Source of the DNA: Erwinia typographi
GTDB taxonomy: Bacteria; Pseudomonadota; Gammaproteobacteria; Enterobacterales; Enterobacteriaceae
Assembly (NCBI RefSeq): GCF_000773975.1
Contig: NZ_JRUQ01000037.1
Location: forward strand, 62,001-126,000
Length of the DNA: 64,000 nucleotides
Direction: 5' to 3'
Part shown: one piece after another, positions 19,805 through 28,949 of the stretch
Layout of the letters: each line of letters begins with the position of its first letter
Position numbering within the stretch: position 1 is the first letter of the stretch
Position numbers and translations under genes: made by a program
Notes under the pieces: model-generated
What the model saw: the letters and a program-made list of their open reading frames with translations, nothing else
Database searches by the model: none
What the model was told of the DNA's origin: nothing

Positions 19805-20495
19805 CCAGCAAAAGCAATGGCAGGCCTGGCAACCCAGGGACCTGCTGGCAGAACTGTCACCGCCCGCTCCCAAGGGAGAAATACTGGCGGGTAAGGCGTC
19901 CAGCGAACGCTCGCAGACCGAGCTAAAGCATCATCAACAGCTTGCCGAACAAAAGGGTTTTGCACAGGGCGTGGTTCAGGGCGTTGAGGAAGGTAAAAAG
20001 CAGGGCTATGAGCAGGGGATGGCCCTCGGCCGCAAAGAGGGCGAAGCACAGGCGCTTGCCGAAGCCGAAAGTCAGCAAAACGCCTGCCTGGAGCGCCTGA
20101 CATTATTGCTGGAAAATTTCCAAAATTCGCTGGATAGCCTCGATCGGGTTATTCCTTCGCGTCTGGTACAGATAGCGTTGACGGCGGCACGCGAAATTGT
20201 GGGAAGCCAGTGTCAGCCGGACAGTAAAATTGTCCTTGAGCGCATTCAGCAACTGCTTCAGCAGGACTCCCTGTTCAAAGGGCCGCTCAGGCTGACGGTG
20301 AGCGAGGACGACCGCCTGAGGGTTGAAGAAACCCTGGGCAGCATTCTGGCCAAAAGAGGCTGGGAGCTGCATGGCGACGCGAAGATGCTGCCCGGCGGCT
20401 GCCTGATCACCGCTGAGGATGGCGAACTGGATGCCACCCTTGATGCCCGCTGGCAGGCGCTGTGTCACCTCAGCCGTGAGGATCGCCAGCCATGA
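19791..20495 (+). CDS. fliH: Flagellar export ATPase regulator FliH
   Basis: FliH dimers bind and regulate the ATPase FliI and link it to the C ring. The 234-aa protein has the N-terminal tryptophan pair region ([12 protein letters not shown]) that docks on FlhA/FliN, a GxxxG-rich helix ([29 protein letters not shown]), and the C-terminal FliI-binding domain. Start at ATG 19791 with GGAGG upstream, inside the last 14 bases of fliG. Confidence 0.96.
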   Translation: MSTSDQQKQWQAWQPRDLLAELSPPAPKGEILAGKASSERSQTELKHHQQLAEQKGFAQGVVQGVEEGKKQGYEQGMALGRKEGEAQALAEAESQQNACLERLTLLLENFQNSLDSLDRVIPSRLVQIALTAAREIVGSQCQPDSKIVLERIQQLLQQDSLFKGPLRLTVSEDDRLRVEETLGSILAKRGWELHGDAKMLPGGCLITAEDGELDATLDARWQALCHLSREDRQP

Positions 20496-21865
20496 CCTCT
20501 GCTCTTAACCGCTGGGTAAGCGAGATTGACGCCAGTGAACGGCGATTTAGCGAGCTGCCGGCTTACCGACAGTATGGCCGCCTGACCAGGGCGACTGGGC
20601 TGGTTATGGAGGCGGTGGGGTTGAAGCTGCCGATTGGCTCTCTTTGCATTGTGGAGCGCGACGGCGGTAAGGGCATTGAAAAGGTCGAGAGCGAAGTGGT
20701 CGGCTTTAACGGTCAAATCCTCTATCTGATGCCGCTGGAAAATGTCGACGGCATCTTGCCCGGCGCGCGCGTCTATGCTCCCGATGGCGGCGCCAGCATG
20801 GCCCAGGGCAAGCAGCTGCCGCTGGGGCCAGTGCTGCTGGGACGCGTGCTGGATGCGGCGGGTCGTCCGCTGGATGGCCTGCCAGCGCCGGACAGCAGCC
20901 ACCGGGGATCGCTCAGCACGCCGCCGATTAATCCCTTAATTCGGGATCCCATTAAGGACGTGCTGGACGTTGGCGTCCGGGCAATCAACGGCCTGCTTAC
21001 GGTGGGGCGCGGCCAAAGGATGGGGCTGTTTGCCGGTTCCGGCGTGGGTAAAAGCGTGCTGTTGGGCATGATGGCCCGCTATACCAAAGCCGACGTGATC
21101 GTCGTTGGCCTGATCGGTGAACGTGGACGCGAAGTCAAAGACTTTATCGAAAATATCCTGGGCGCCGAGGGGCGCAGCCGTTCAGTAGTGATCGCCGCGC
21201 CTGCCGATGTGTCTCCGCTATTGCGTATGCAGGGGGCGGCCTATACCACCCGCATTGCCGAAGATTTCCGCGATAGGGGGATGGATGTCCTGCTGATTAT
21301 GGATTCTCTCACCCGCTATGCCATGGCCCAGCGTGAAATCGCCCTTGCCATCGGCGAGCCCCCGGCGACCAAAGGCTATCCCCCTTCCGTATTTGCGAAA
21401 TTACCGGCGCTGGTTGAGCGTGCCGGTAACGGCGTCAAAGGCGGCGGTTCGGTCACCGCTTTCTATACCGTCCTGACCGAAGGGGACGATCAGCAGGACC
21501 CTATTGCCGACTCCGCACGCGCGATCCTTGATGGTCACGTAGTGCTGTCACGCCAGCTGGCCGAATCCGGCCATTATCCGGCGATCGATATTGAAGCCTC
21601 AATCAGTCGTGCCATGACCGAACTGATTGCTGAGCCGCACTATAAACAGGTTCGTCAGTTTAAGCAGTTGCTGTCGGCCTGGCAACGCAACCGTGATTTG
21701 GTCAGCGTGGGGGCTTACGCGGCGGGTAGCGACCCACTACTGGACCAGGCCATTGGTTTACACACGCAGATGGAGAGTTATCTGCAGCAGGGGATTCATG
21801 AATGTAGCCCCTGCGAGGATGCCACCAGCAAGCTGGCGGCGCTCTTTTCTGCATCAGCCAGCTAA
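20492..21865 (+). CDS. fliI: Flagellum-specific ATPase FliI
   Basis: FliI is the hexameric ATPase that energises loading of export substrates, related to the F1 beta subunit. The 457-aa protein has Walker A in [17 protein letters not shown], the catalytic glutamate in [12 protein letters not shown], and Walker B in [20 protein letters not shown]. Length equals E. coli FliI. ATGA overlap with fliH; fliJ follows 17 bases later. Confidence 0.98.
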   Translation: MTSALNRWVSEIDASERRFSELPAYRQYGRLTRATGLVMEAVGLKLPIGSLCIVERDGGKGIEKVESEVVGFNGQILYLMPLENVDGILPGARVYAPDGGASMAQGKQLPLGPVLLGRVLDAAGRPLDGLPAPDSSHRGSLSTPPINPLIRDPIKDVLDVGVRAINGLLTVGRGQRMGLFAGSGVGKSVLLGMMARYTKADVIVVGLIGERGREVKDFIENILGAEGRSRSVVIAAPADVSPLLRMQGAAYTTRIAEDFRDRGMDVLLIMDSLTRYAMAQREIALAIGEPPATKGYPPSVFAKLPALVERAGNGVKGGGSVTAFYTVLTEGDDQQDPIADSARAILDGHVVLSRQLAESGHYPAIDIEASISRAMTELIAEPHYKQVRQFKQLLSAWQRNRDLVSVGAYAAGSDPLLDQAIGLHTQMESYLQQGIHECSPCEDATSKLAALFSASAS

Positions 21866-21882
21866 CTCAGGGAAAGAAAGAT

Positions 21883-22332
21883 ATGGCCACACACTCACCA
21901 ATGACCGTTCTTCGTGAACTGGCGGAGCAATCGCTGGACGAAGCGACCAGTACGCTCGGCAAAATGCGTCAGGCCCATGCCAGCGCCAACCAGCAGCATG
22001 ACCAATTAGTCGGCTACCAGCAGGAGTATTGCAACCAGCTGCAAACCTCAGTGGCAGGTAAAGGAATGTCGGTCATCAGCCTGCTGAATCAAAACGCATT
22101 TATCGAGTCGTTGGGTAAAGCGATTGAGCAGCAGCATCACTACGTCTCGGAATGCCAGCAGTCTGTCGATCTCGCGCTGCTGACCTGGCGGCAGGATAAA
22201 AAGCGTTTTAATGCTTTTACCACCCTGAAAAACCGTGCCGACAGCGTTGCGGCGCTGAAGGCCAGCCGTCAGGATCAGAAACTTATGGACGAATTTGCCC
22301 AGCGTGCCAGCTCAGGAAGAGGCAATAAATGA
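21883..22332 (+). CDS. fliJ: Flagellar export chaperone FliJ
   Basis: FliJ is a coiled-coil protein that sits in the FliI hexamer pore like the gamma subunit of F1, and helps chaperone recycling. The 149-aa protein is nearly all helical, rich in Gln and Ala, with heptads across the whole length (LAEQSLDEATSTLGKMRQAH; VALLTWRQDKKRF-like region near residue 105). Normal length is about 147. Stop overlaps the fliK start. Confidence 0.95.
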   Translation: MATHSPMTVLRELAEQSLDEATSTLGKMRQAHASANQQHDQLVGYQQEYCNQLQTSVAGKGMSVISLLNQNAFIESLGKAIEQQHHYVSECQQSVDLALLTWRQDKKRFNAFTTLKNRADSVAALKASRQDQKLMDEFAQRASSGRGNK

Positions 22333-23612
22333 TTATTCAGGCCAAACCAGTCGTCGCCCTCACCCAGACTAACAAAACGCTGTCGACGGAAACGCCGTCA
22401 GAGCGCTTTGTTGATACGCTGGACAGAACCCTCACCTCGCGGGATAAAAAGGCTGACGCCGTCGACAAGGCTTCCAGCGCGGATGAGCATCAGCCTGTGG
22501 CCGATAACGACCTGCATCATGATGCGGCAGATAAGGTGGCAGCCGGGGCAATCGCCCCTGTGCTCATTGGGTTGAACCCGCCTCCAGCAGAACGTGGCGG
22601 CGTAATATTGCCGGAGGAGGGGCTCAGACCGCAGATGCAGCAGTTACTGGCCCAGGTTTCCGCTCAGCAGGCACCAGAGACGGTGCCTGCGCTGCCTGAA
22701 AAAGGGGAAACAGCGCTGACCGGGGGTAAAGCGCAAATGCTGCCGCAGGCTGGCAGGCGGATAGCCGCAGAGGTTGTTGCCGCTGCGCAACAGCGCTTGC
22801 CCGAAGCGGAAAATGCTGATGATTCGATGCTGCCGGGGGCAGTCGGGCGGGGTAAAGCCAATCTCCGAGAACCGCTCTGGAACCCGGTGAGCAAATCCAG
22901 CGCCAGAGACGTGGCGCCGCAACCGAATGCGGTAGCGACCAACGCCGCTGCTGTTGCCGCATCAAAGCCCGCAGGCGAGCCTGATAAGGGCCTGGTCTCT
23001 GGCCTGCCTCAGGAACCGGCGATGATAAAAGCGGATTCCAACGCCGCCCCGCTGGCGGTCAAAGCTCCGCCGGTGAGTGGAATTGCTGAAATGGCTGAAG
23101 ACAACGCCTCGCAGCCCATCAGCGCTCATCATGCGGTGACGCCCGGCAAAGCTCTGCCGCTTTCCGCGGGCGCGCTGAATCAGCCCGTTAATACGCCAGC
23201 GTGGCAGCAGGAGATGAGCCAACAGCTGGCTATATTCTATCGTCACGGCGTTCAGAATGCCGAACTAAGGTTACATCCCGAAGAGCTGGGCGCGCTGCAA
23301 ATCTCTATGCGGGTGGTGAACAACCAGGCTCAGATGCATTTTGTTACCGAGAATCATCAGGTTCGCGCCGCACTGGAGGCCGCAATGCCGCATCTGCGTA
23401 CCTCGTTGGCCGAGTCCGGGATCGATCTCGGTCAGAGTAGCGTTGGTGACGAAGGAGCCTCATCCTGGCAGTCATCCCGGCAATCTGGCCGGGGAGGTTC
23501 AGAGCGCCAAAATGACAGTGAGGGCGAGGACGTTGGCTTAGCGCTCAGTGACGCTGAATTAGCGCCAGGGCGTCAAAGCCGGGGGGCTAACGGCATTAAC
23601 ACGTTTGCTTAA
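22329..23612 (+). CDS. fliK: Flagellar hook-length control protein FliK
   Basis: FliK is the secreted ruler that measures the hook and triggers the FlhB switch. The 427-aa protein has a long low-complexity Ala/Pro-rich N-terminal part, fast-evolving in the family. The conserved C-terminal domain starts near residue 295, with LRLHPEELGALQISMRVVNN and later HLRTSLAESGIDLGQ, and is followed by a Ser/Gly-rich tail. Identity comes from the C-terminal domain and operon position. Confidence 0.95.
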   Translation: MIIQAKPVVALTQTNKTLSTETPSERFVDTLDRTLTSRDKKADAVDKASSADEHQPVADNDLHHDAADKVAAGAIAPVLIGLNPPPAERGGVILPEEGLRPQMQQLLAQVSAQQAPETVPALPEKGETALTGGKAQMLPQAGRRIAAEVVAAAQQRLPEAENADDSMLPGAVGRGKANLREPLWNPVSKSSARDVAPQPNAVATNAAAVAASKPAGEPDKGLVSGLPQEPAMIKADSNAAPLAVKAPPVSGIAEMAEDNASQPISAHHAVTPGKALPLSAGALNQPVNTPAWQQEMSQQLAIFYRHGVQNAELRLHPEELGALQISMRVVNNQAQMHFVTENHQVRAALEAAMPHLRTSLAESGIDLGQSSVGDEGASSWQSSRQSGRGGSERQNDSEGEDVGLALSDAELAPGRQSRGANGINTFA

Positions 23613-23648
23613 CATTTAAAGTGAACGCGACTATTAGCTGCACTAATT

Positions 23649-23684
23649 TCAGGTTATTGCGAAATTGTTTCGCAGGTAACCTGA
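23649..23684 (+). repeat. Hairpin in the fliK-fliL gap
   Basis: TCAGGTTA/TAACCTGA flank a second inner stem TGCGAAA/TTTCGCA, giving a long, slightly bulged hairpin 36 bases after the fliK stop. It is not followed by a T-run. It may be a terminator/attenuator or an RNA processing site between fliFGHIJK and fliLMNOPQR, two units that are separately promoted in E. coli. Confidence 0.5.
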
Positions 23685-23746
23685 ACTAAAATAGATGGCT
23701 CAGACAAGACCGTGATCATGATGAACACGGAGTCATTTCTATCAGG

Positions 23747-24274
23747 ATGAATAACTCCATGTCGAAAAAGAAAGAAGAAAGCCCGGAGGGCGCAAAAAAG
23801 CGGCCCTTAGGTATTATCCTCATTAGTCTGATTGCCGTAGCGGCTTCAGCCATGGCGGGATTTACCTGGTATGAAATGAAAGGGATAAAATCGCAGATTG
23901 CTGCTGGCAATGCGGATGAAAAGAAGCAGCCTGAACAGGAAGCGCCCGTTCCCGTCGCACCGGTATATCTCAGTCTGGAAACCTTTACGGTCAGCCTGAA
24001 GCCAACGGCGGACGATAGCGATCGGGTATTATATATCGGCTTAACTTTTCGGCTGAAAGAAGAGAGTGATAAGAAAATTCTCGAAGAATATCTCCCGGAA
24101 GTTCGCAGCCGTTTGCTGGTGACATTTTCCAGGAAGACCGCGGCGGAATTAGCTACGGATGAAGGCAAGACGCAGCTTATCGAACAGATAAAAAGTGAAA
24201 CAGGGAAAGATCTCAACAGTATCCTCAACGCCACTATTACTGATGTATTGTTTAATGCATTTATCATACGGTAA
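23747..24274 (+). CDS. fliL: Flagellar basal-body protein FliL
   Basis: FliL is an inner-membrane protein around the stator, with a stomatin-like periplasmic domain that supports stator activity. The 175-aa protein has a basic N-terminus, one membrane helix at about residues 25-45 (LGIILISLIAVAASAMAGFT), and a periplasmic domain with YLSLETFTVSLKP, LYIGLTFRLKEE and EYLPEVRSRLL. Two ATG codons (23747, 23759) are possible; neither has a strong ribosome site, so the start is uncertain by four residues. Confidence 0.95.
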   Translation: MNNSMSKKKEESPEGAKKRPLGIILISLIAVAASAMAGFTWYEMKGIKSQIAAGNADEKKQPEQEAPVPVAPVYLSLETFTVSLKPTADDSDRVLYIGLTFRLKEESDKKILEEYLPEVRSRLLVTFSRKTAAELATDEGKTQLIEQIKSETGKDLNSILNATITDVLFNAFIIR

Positions 24275-24279
24275 TTAAA

Positions 24280-25278
24280 ATGTCTGACAGTATGTTATCT
24301 CAGGCTGAAATTGATAGCCTGTTAAATGGTGGGGCAGGCGATGATAAGGAAAATGTCAGGGCCGCGCTGGCGCTGGATGATGAAATTAAACCTTACGATC
24401 CGCACACGCAGCGTCGCGTGGTCAGAGAGCGTCTGCACTCACTTGAGATTATTAACGAACGCTTTGCCCGCCAGTTCCGCATTGGGCTGTTTAATCTGCT
24501 GCGTCGAAGCACGGATGTCACCGTGGGAAATGTTATTATCCAGCCCTACCATGAGTTTGCGCGTAATCTGCCGGTGCCGACAAACCTGAACCTGTTTCAT
24601 ATGAACCCGCTGCGGGGGACGGCATTACTGGTTTTTTCACCGAACCTGGTCTTCATGGCGATTGATAATCTGTTCGGCGGCGATGGCCGCTTTCCTACTA
24701 AAGTGGAAGGGCGGGAGTTTACGCCGACGGAACAAAGAATTATTAATCGTATTTTAGAAATGGCGCTTGAGGCTTACGATCAGGCCTGGAGTTCGATATT
24801 TAAACTGGAAATGGAGTATGTCCGCGCGGAAATCCAGGTTAAGTTCACCAATATCACCTCCTCACCGAATGATATTGTCGTCACCGCCCCTTTTCATGTT
24901 GAAATCGGCGCGCACAGTGGCGATTTTAATATCTGTATTCCGTTCAGCATGATTGAACCGCTGCGTGAACTTCTGACCAGTCCGCCAATGGAAAATTCCA
25001 GGCAGGAGAATGACGCCTGGCATGACACGCTGGCCTCGCAGGTCAGGGACACCGAGCTGGAGCTGGTGGCTAAATTCGCCGAAATAGAAACCCGCCTGTC
25101 AAAAATACTGACGCTTAAAGAGGGTGATGTTATTCCAATTGACATCGAAGAAAATATCGAGGCAATGGTTGATGGCGTACCTATGCTTAGCGCGAAATAT
25201 GGCGCGTTGAATAATCAGTATGCCCTGAAAGTTGAGTCGTTATTTAACCCCGCTTTCTTATCAAATAACAAGGAGTAG
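24280..25278 (+). CDS. fliM: Flagellar motor switch protein FliM
   Basis: FliM is the C-ring protein that binds CheY-P. The 332-aa protein begins with the CheY-binding peptide (SDSMLSQAEIDSLLNGG), then the CheC/FliY-like middle domain (HEFARNLPVPTNLNLFHMNP, DNLFGGDGRFP), and a C-terminal SpoA domain (LKEGDVIPIDIEENIEAMVD). Length matches E. coli FliM (334). Five bases after fliL. Confidence 0.97.
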   Translation: MSDSMLSQAEIDSLLNGGAGDDKENVRAALALDDEIKPYDPHTQRRVVRERLHSLEIINERFARQFRIGLFNLLRRSTDVTVGNVIIQPYHEFARNLPVPTNLNLFHMNPLRGTALLVFSPNLVFMAIDNLFGGDGRFPTKVEGREFTPTEQRIINRILEMALEAYDQAWSSIFKLEMEYVRAEIQVKFTNITSSPNDIVVTAPFHVEIGAHSGDFNICIPFSMIEPLRELLTSPPMENSRQENDAWHDTLASQVRDTELELVAKFAEIETRLSKILTLKEGDVIPIDIEENIEAMVDGVPMLSAKYGALNNQYALKVESLFNPAFLSNNKE

Positions 25279-25284
25279 TTCCCG

Positions 25285-25689
25285 ATGAGTGACAGCAAAC
25301 CCCTGGCTGGTGCTGAAAAAGAATCCGCAGAAGATCTGTGGGGTGATGCTATGGGCGAACAGCTCGCTGCTGAGAGCGCTACACCTGCTCCGCAGGCGGC
25401 GCGCGAGAATCCAGTGGTTAACTTCTCCGAAGATTTGAATCTGATCCTGGATATCCCGGTGAAAATGACCGTCGAGCTGGGCCGTACAAAAATGACCATT
25501 AAAGAGTTATTACATCTGAGCCAGGGCTCAGTGGTCGCGCTGGATGGCCTGGCCGGTGAACCTCTGGATATTCTGATTAATAACTTCCTGATTGCTCAGG
25601 GGGAAGTGGTGGTCGTTTCCGATAAATTTGGCGTGCGTATTACTGACATTATTACGCCTTCAGAACGTATGCAGCGCCTGAGTAGATAA
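25285..25689 (+). CDS. fliN: Flagellar motor switch protein FliN
   Basis: FliN is the C-ring base protein that also binds FliH. The 134-aa protein has a variable acidic N-terminus with EDLWGDAMGEQ and a C-terminal SpoA fold: LNLILDIPVKMTVELGRTKM, then LLHLSQGSVVALDGLAGEPL and DKFGVRITDIITPSERMQRL. AAGGAG precedes the ATG. Stop overlaps the fliO start by one base. Confidence 0.97.
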   Translation: MSDSKPLAGAEKESAEDLWGDAMGEQLAAESATPAPQAARENPVVNFSEDLNLILDIPVKMTVELGRTKMTIKELLHLSQGSVVALDGLAGEPLDILINNFLIAQGEVVVVSDKFGVRITDIITPSERMQRLSR

Positions 25690-26093
25690 TGAACAGCCAG
25701 ACTCAAACCGACGTTCAGATCCCCGCCGCGCTACACGACACCGGTACGCCAGGTTCGATGCTATTTACCGTCAGCGGGGCGCTGGTGCTGGTATTATTGT
25801 TCATTGTGGCGCTGGCGTGGATCGCCCGACGCTTTGGTTTCACGGCGGCAGCCGCCAGAGGACATAAATTGCTGGCGGTGAAAAGCAGCCTGGCTATTGG
25901 ACAGCGGGAACGCGTCGTCGTGGTTGAAATTGATCGCCAGTGGCTGGTGCTGGGCGTTTCCGCTGCCGGTATCGCCCTGCTGACCACCCTTGAAAAGAAA
26001 GAGCTGGTGGAGACTGCCGTCCCGGCCGTCGACGGTGATTTTCAGGCGATGCTGAAAAACCTGCTGGGCCGCAAGGCCGGGGAGCCATCATGA
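25689..26093 (+). CDS. fliO: Flagellar export gate assembly protein FliO
   Basis: FliO is a small membrane protein that aids assembly of the FliP ring of the export gate. The 134-aa protein has one membrane helix at about residues 25-48 ([20 protein letters not shown]), followed by a basic cytoplasmic domain with [20 protein letters not shown] and [16 protein letters not shown] typical of the family. Position between fliN and fliP, with short overlaps on both sides, supports the call. Confidence 0.94.
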   Translation: MNSQTQTDVQIPAALHDTGTPGSMLFTVSGALVLVLLFIVALAWIARRFGFTAAAARGHKLLAVKSSLAIGQRERVVVVEIDRQWLVLGVSAAGIALLTTLEKKELVETAVPAVDGDFQAMLKNLLGRKAGEPS

Positions 26094-26854
26094 TGGTTCC
26101 TCAGCCACTCAAAAGTCTCGGTCCGTGCGCGTTGCTGCTGCTGCTGGCGGGCCTCTTTTATCCTGCCCATTCCGCCCTGGCGGCCAACAGCGATATCCTG
26201 CTCGGCCAGTCTGGCAGCGGGGAGAAGTGGTCGCTGCCTTTACAAACGCTGGTGCTGCTGACCTCGCTGACCTTGCTGCCCGCCGTGCTGCTGATGATGA
26301 CCGGTTTTACCCGCATTATTATCGTGCTGGGCCTGCTGCGTAACGCGCTGGGAACGGCCTCTTCGCCGCCCAATCAGGTTCTGCTGGGCCTGGCGTTATT
26401 TTTGACTTTTTTCGTCATGTCCCCGGTTATCGACAAGGTTTATCAGAACGCCTATCTGCCGTTTACGGAAGATAAAATCAGCGCGGAAAAAGCGCTGGAA
26501 CAGGCGATTGGCCCGCTGCATGAATTTATGCTGAAGCAGACGCGTGAAGCGGATTTAGCCTTATTTGCAAAGCTGGCGAAAACAGAAGCGTTTGAGCGTA
26601 AAGAGGAGGTGCCGATGCGCATTCTGCTGCCTTCTTTTGTCACCAGCGAACTGAAAACGGCCTTTCAGATTGGTTTCACCGTCTTTATTCCTTTTCTGAT
26701 CATCGATCTGGTGATTGCCAGCGTGCTGATGGCGCTGGGGATGATGATGGTGCCACCGGCCTCCATTTCTCTGCCCTTTAAGCTGATGCTGTTCGTGCTG
26801 GTCGACGGCTGGCAATTATTGATGGGTTCCCTGGCACAAAGTTTCTTCCTCTGA
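26090..26854 (+). CDS. fliP: Flagellar export gate protein FliP
   Basis: FliP forms the core pentamer of the export channel. The 254-aa protein has a cleavable signal peptide (residues ~1-31, ending YPAHSALA), unusual among export-gate proteins but normal for FliP. Four membrane helices follow, with the family signatures [40 protein letters not shown] and [14 protein letters not shown]. Starts in an ATGATGG overlap with fliO. Confidence 0.97.
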   Translation: MMVPQPLKSLGPCALLLLLAGLFYPAHSALAANSDILLGQSGSGEKWSLPLQTLVLLTSLTLLPAVLLMMTGFTRIIIVLGLLRNALGTASSPPNQVLLGLALFLTFFVMSPVIDKVYQNAYLPFTEDKISAEKALEQAIGPLHEFMLKQTREADLALFAKLAKTEAFERKEEVPMRILLPSFVTSELKTAFQIGFTVFIPFLIIDLVIASVLMALGMMMVPPASISLPFKLMLFVLVDGWQLLMGSLAQSFFL

Positions 26855-26865
26855 AAGGTAGCAAA

Positions 26866-27135
26866 ATGACTCCAGAAAGTGTGATGACGCTTGGTTTTCA
26901 GGCGACAAAAGTGGGGCTGATGATTGCCGGGCCGCTACTGCTTGCGGCGTTGATCAGCGGTCTGCTGGTGAGCATCCTGCAAGCCTCAACGCAAATAAAC
27001 GAAATGACGCTGTCTTTTATTCCGAAGATCTTAGTCATTGTCACGGTGCTTCTCACCCTCGGCCCGTGGATGCTTAAACTTTTTTTAGACTATATGACCA
27101 CGCTGTACAGTAATCTGCCCAATATCATCGGATAA
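26866..27135 (+). CDS. fliQ: Flagellar export gate protein FliQ
   Basis: FliQ is the four-copy helical-hairpin subunit that wraps the export gate. The 89-aa protein is two membrane helices, with MTPESVMTLGFQATKVGLMI at the start and the conserved loop QASTQINEMTLSFIPKI. Length equals E. coli FliQ. Lies 11 bases after fliP and 2 before fliR. Confidence 0.97.
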   Translation: MTPESVMTLGFQATKVGLMIAGPLLLAALISGLLVSILQASTQINEMTLSFIPKILVIVTVLLTLGPWMLKLFLDYMTTLYSNLPNIIG

Positions 27136-27137
27136 CC

Positions 27138-27920
27138 ATGATTACGCCTGATATTGCCTCGCTGTATCCGCTGCTTTGCCACTATTTCTGGCCGATGCTG
27201 CGTATTCTGGCGCTGTTTATGGCTTCGCCTGTTTTTAATGAGAAACAGATCAACAGGAAGCTGAAGATCGGCATGGCAATGCTGATCTCGCTGCTGATTG
27301 CGCCCGGTTTGCCTGATAGTGGCGTATCCATTTTTTCGCTTGAGGGCGTACTGGTCAGCCTGCAGCAGCTGATTATCGGCGTAGCGATCGGCCTGACCAT
27401 GCAGTTAGCGTTCGTGACGGTGCGGACGGCGGGGGAGATTATCGGTCTGCAAATGGGGCTCTCCTTTGCCACCTTTTTTGACCCTTCAGGTGGTCAGAAT
27501 ATGCCGGTAATTGCCAGGATACTTAATTTGCTGGTGACGCTGCTGTTCCTGACGCTGAATGGTCATCTGTGGTTGCTCAACGTGCTGGTTGACAGTTTCA
27601 ACACTCTCCCGATTAGTCCATCGCTTCCCGGCAGCAACGGTTTTTTCTATTTCGCGCAGAGTGCGGGCATTATTTTTCGCAGCGGCCTGATGCTGGGGCT
27701 GCCGATTGTCACGCTGCTGCTCTGTCTTAACCTCACGCTGGGGTTGATTAACCGTCTTACCCCTCAGCTGTCGATTTTTGTCATTGGTTTTCCGCTGACG
27801 CTGACGGTGGGCATGTTTGCTCTGTCGATGATGATGTACTCGCTGGCCCCTTATTTTGAAAACCTGCTGGCGCAGTTGCTGGATCAGGCGGTCAGAATGC
27901 TGGCGATAATGGGCGGCTGA
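27138..27920 (+). CDS. fliR: Flagellar export gate protein FliR
   Basis: FliR is the single-copy subunit closing the FliP5FliR1 gate. The 260-aa protein has six predicted membrane helices and family segments RILALFMASPVFNEKQINRK, GEIIGLQMGLSFATFFDPSG and FVIGFPLTLTVGMFALSMMM. Length equals E. coli FliR (261). It is the last flagellar gene; the DNA straight after it appears to be the tail of cysC rather than more flagellar sequence. Confidence 0.97.
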   Translation: MITPDIASLYPLLCHYFWPMLRILALFMASPVFNEKQINRKLKIGMAMLISLLIAPGLPDSGVSIFSLEGVLVSLQQLIIGVAIGLTMQLAFVTVRTAGEIIGLQMGLSFATFFDPSGGQNMPVIARILNLLVTLLFLTLNGHLWLLNVLVDSFNTLPISPSLPGSNGFFYFAQSAGIIFRSGLMLGLPIVTLLLCLNLTLGLINRLTPQLSIFVIGFPLTLTVGMFALSMMMYSLAPYFENLLAQLLDQAVRMLAIMGG

Positions 27921-27925
27921 CCTGA

Positions 27926-28045
27926 AGCCAACTGGCAGGCTGGCGCGTATTGCCTGTGGTACGGATTGACCCCGAACAATTGGTAACAATATTGCTGGTT
28001 CAAGTGTTAGATCTGCTGCGCGGTCGCGATATTATCAACCCCTGA
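27926..28045 (+). pseudogene. cysC: C-terminal remnant of cysC (adenylylsulfate kinase)
   Basis: Past the fliR stop a frame runs to a TGA at 28043-28045. Its last ~28 codons read VVRIDPEQLVTILL then VQVLDLLRGRDIINP. I recall the C-terminus of enterobacterial CysC as [20 protein letters not shown] plus IIRS, which aligns without gaps. The next gene is ygbE, the normal downstream neighbour of cysC. The kinase domain (Walker A and APS-binding part, about 170 residues) is missing, so this is a non-functional scar. The homology is from memory and short; the matching synteny raises confidence. The upstream residues (27926-27950) do not clearly match. Confidence 0.75.
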
Positions 28046-28101
28046 GATAGCCACGGCAAAACGCCTCAGAGCGGGCCGTATCATGCTTTAACAGGATACT
28101 T

Positions 28102-28422
28102 ATGCATAACGTTACGCCCATGCTCGCCCGCAAAGACGATCGGGACCAGGAAGAACCCTCCTGGTCATTCCCCGGTGGAGTGGTTGGCTTCGCCTCATAC
28201 TGGCTCGCGCTGGCGATCCCCTTTGTGCTGTATGGCTCTAATACGCTCTTTTTCTTTCTGTATACCTGGCCATTTTTCCTGGCGCTGCTGCCGGTTTCGG
28301 TGCTGATTGGCATCGCAACCAGCGTGCTGCTGCGCGGTCATTTAATCTGGACCATATTAATGACCGCCGCGATAGTGGTCTGCCTGTTCTGGCTGCTGTT
28401 TACTCTGCTGACCGGATGGTAA
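28102..28422 (+). CDS. ygbE: DUF3561 inner-membrane protein YgbE
   Basis: A 106-aa membrane protein of unknown function. It has a polar N-terminus (KDDRDQEEPSWSFPGGVVGF) and three hydrophobic segments (about 30-50, 52-75, 82-103) with the well-conserved LYGSNTLFFFLYTWPFFLAL. E. coli YgbE has the same length and lies between cysC and ftsB, as here. The call is by family and synteny. Confidence 0.92.
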   Translation: MHNVTPMLARKDDRDQEEPSWSFPGGVVGFASYWLALAIPFVLYGSNTLFFFLYTWPFFLALLPVSVLIGIATSVLLRGHLIWTILMTAAIVVCLFWLLFTLLTGW

Positions 28423-28625
28423 CCGGTCTCTCGATCGGATTTGTCGCCAGCCCGACTGGCCCTGTCTGATGTCTGAATTCCCACTGAGGTTACAAAACTT
28501 TGCTCACAGGCCTGATTTCAGGGTGAAGAACGCTCACCATTTCACCAAAACGCGGTTAAATCATCGCTAAAGTGGAGTCGGATGAAAAGTTATGGGATGA
28601 TTGAGCCGTTTTTCAGGGGGCGGGG

Positions 28626-28946
28626 ATGGGAAAACTTACGCTGCTGTTACTTGTTTTACTGGGCTGGCTGCAATATTCGCTCTGGCTCGGCAAGAACGGC
28701 ATACATGACTATACGCGCGTTAAAGACGATGTTGCGGTGCAACAGGGCGGTAACGCGAAGCTAAAAGCACGGAACGATCAGTTGTTTGCAGAAATCGACG
28801 ACCTTAACGGCGGTTCTGAAGCGATTGAGGAACGCGCACGCAACGAGCTGGGGATGATTAAACCCGGCGAGACCTTCTATCGCCTTGTGCCGGATCAAAA
28901 TAAACGAAACGCGCAGCAGGCTACTTCACCTCATCAGCAACGATAA
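28626..28946 (+). CDS. ftsB: Cell division protein FtsB
   Basis: FtsB is a small bitopic divisome protein that forms a complex with FtsL and FtsQ and activates septal peptidoglycan synthesis by FtsWI. The 106-aa protein has a membrane helix at residues 4-21 ([17 protein letters not shown]), a periplasmic coiled coil ([18 protein letters not shown]), and the FtsQ-binding segment [19 protein letters not shown]. Four bases before ispD, as in E. coli. Confidence 0.97.
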   Translation: MGKLTLLLLVLLGWLQYSLWLGKNGIHDYTRVKDDVAVQQGGNAKLKARNDQLFAEIDDLNGGSEAIEERARNELGMIKPGETFYRLVPDQNKRNAQQATSPHQQR

Positions 28947-28949
28947 CCC

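Noticed and set aside
28582-28764. 60-codon frame upstream of ftsB
   Set aside because: It overlaps ftsB in another frame and has no family likeness.
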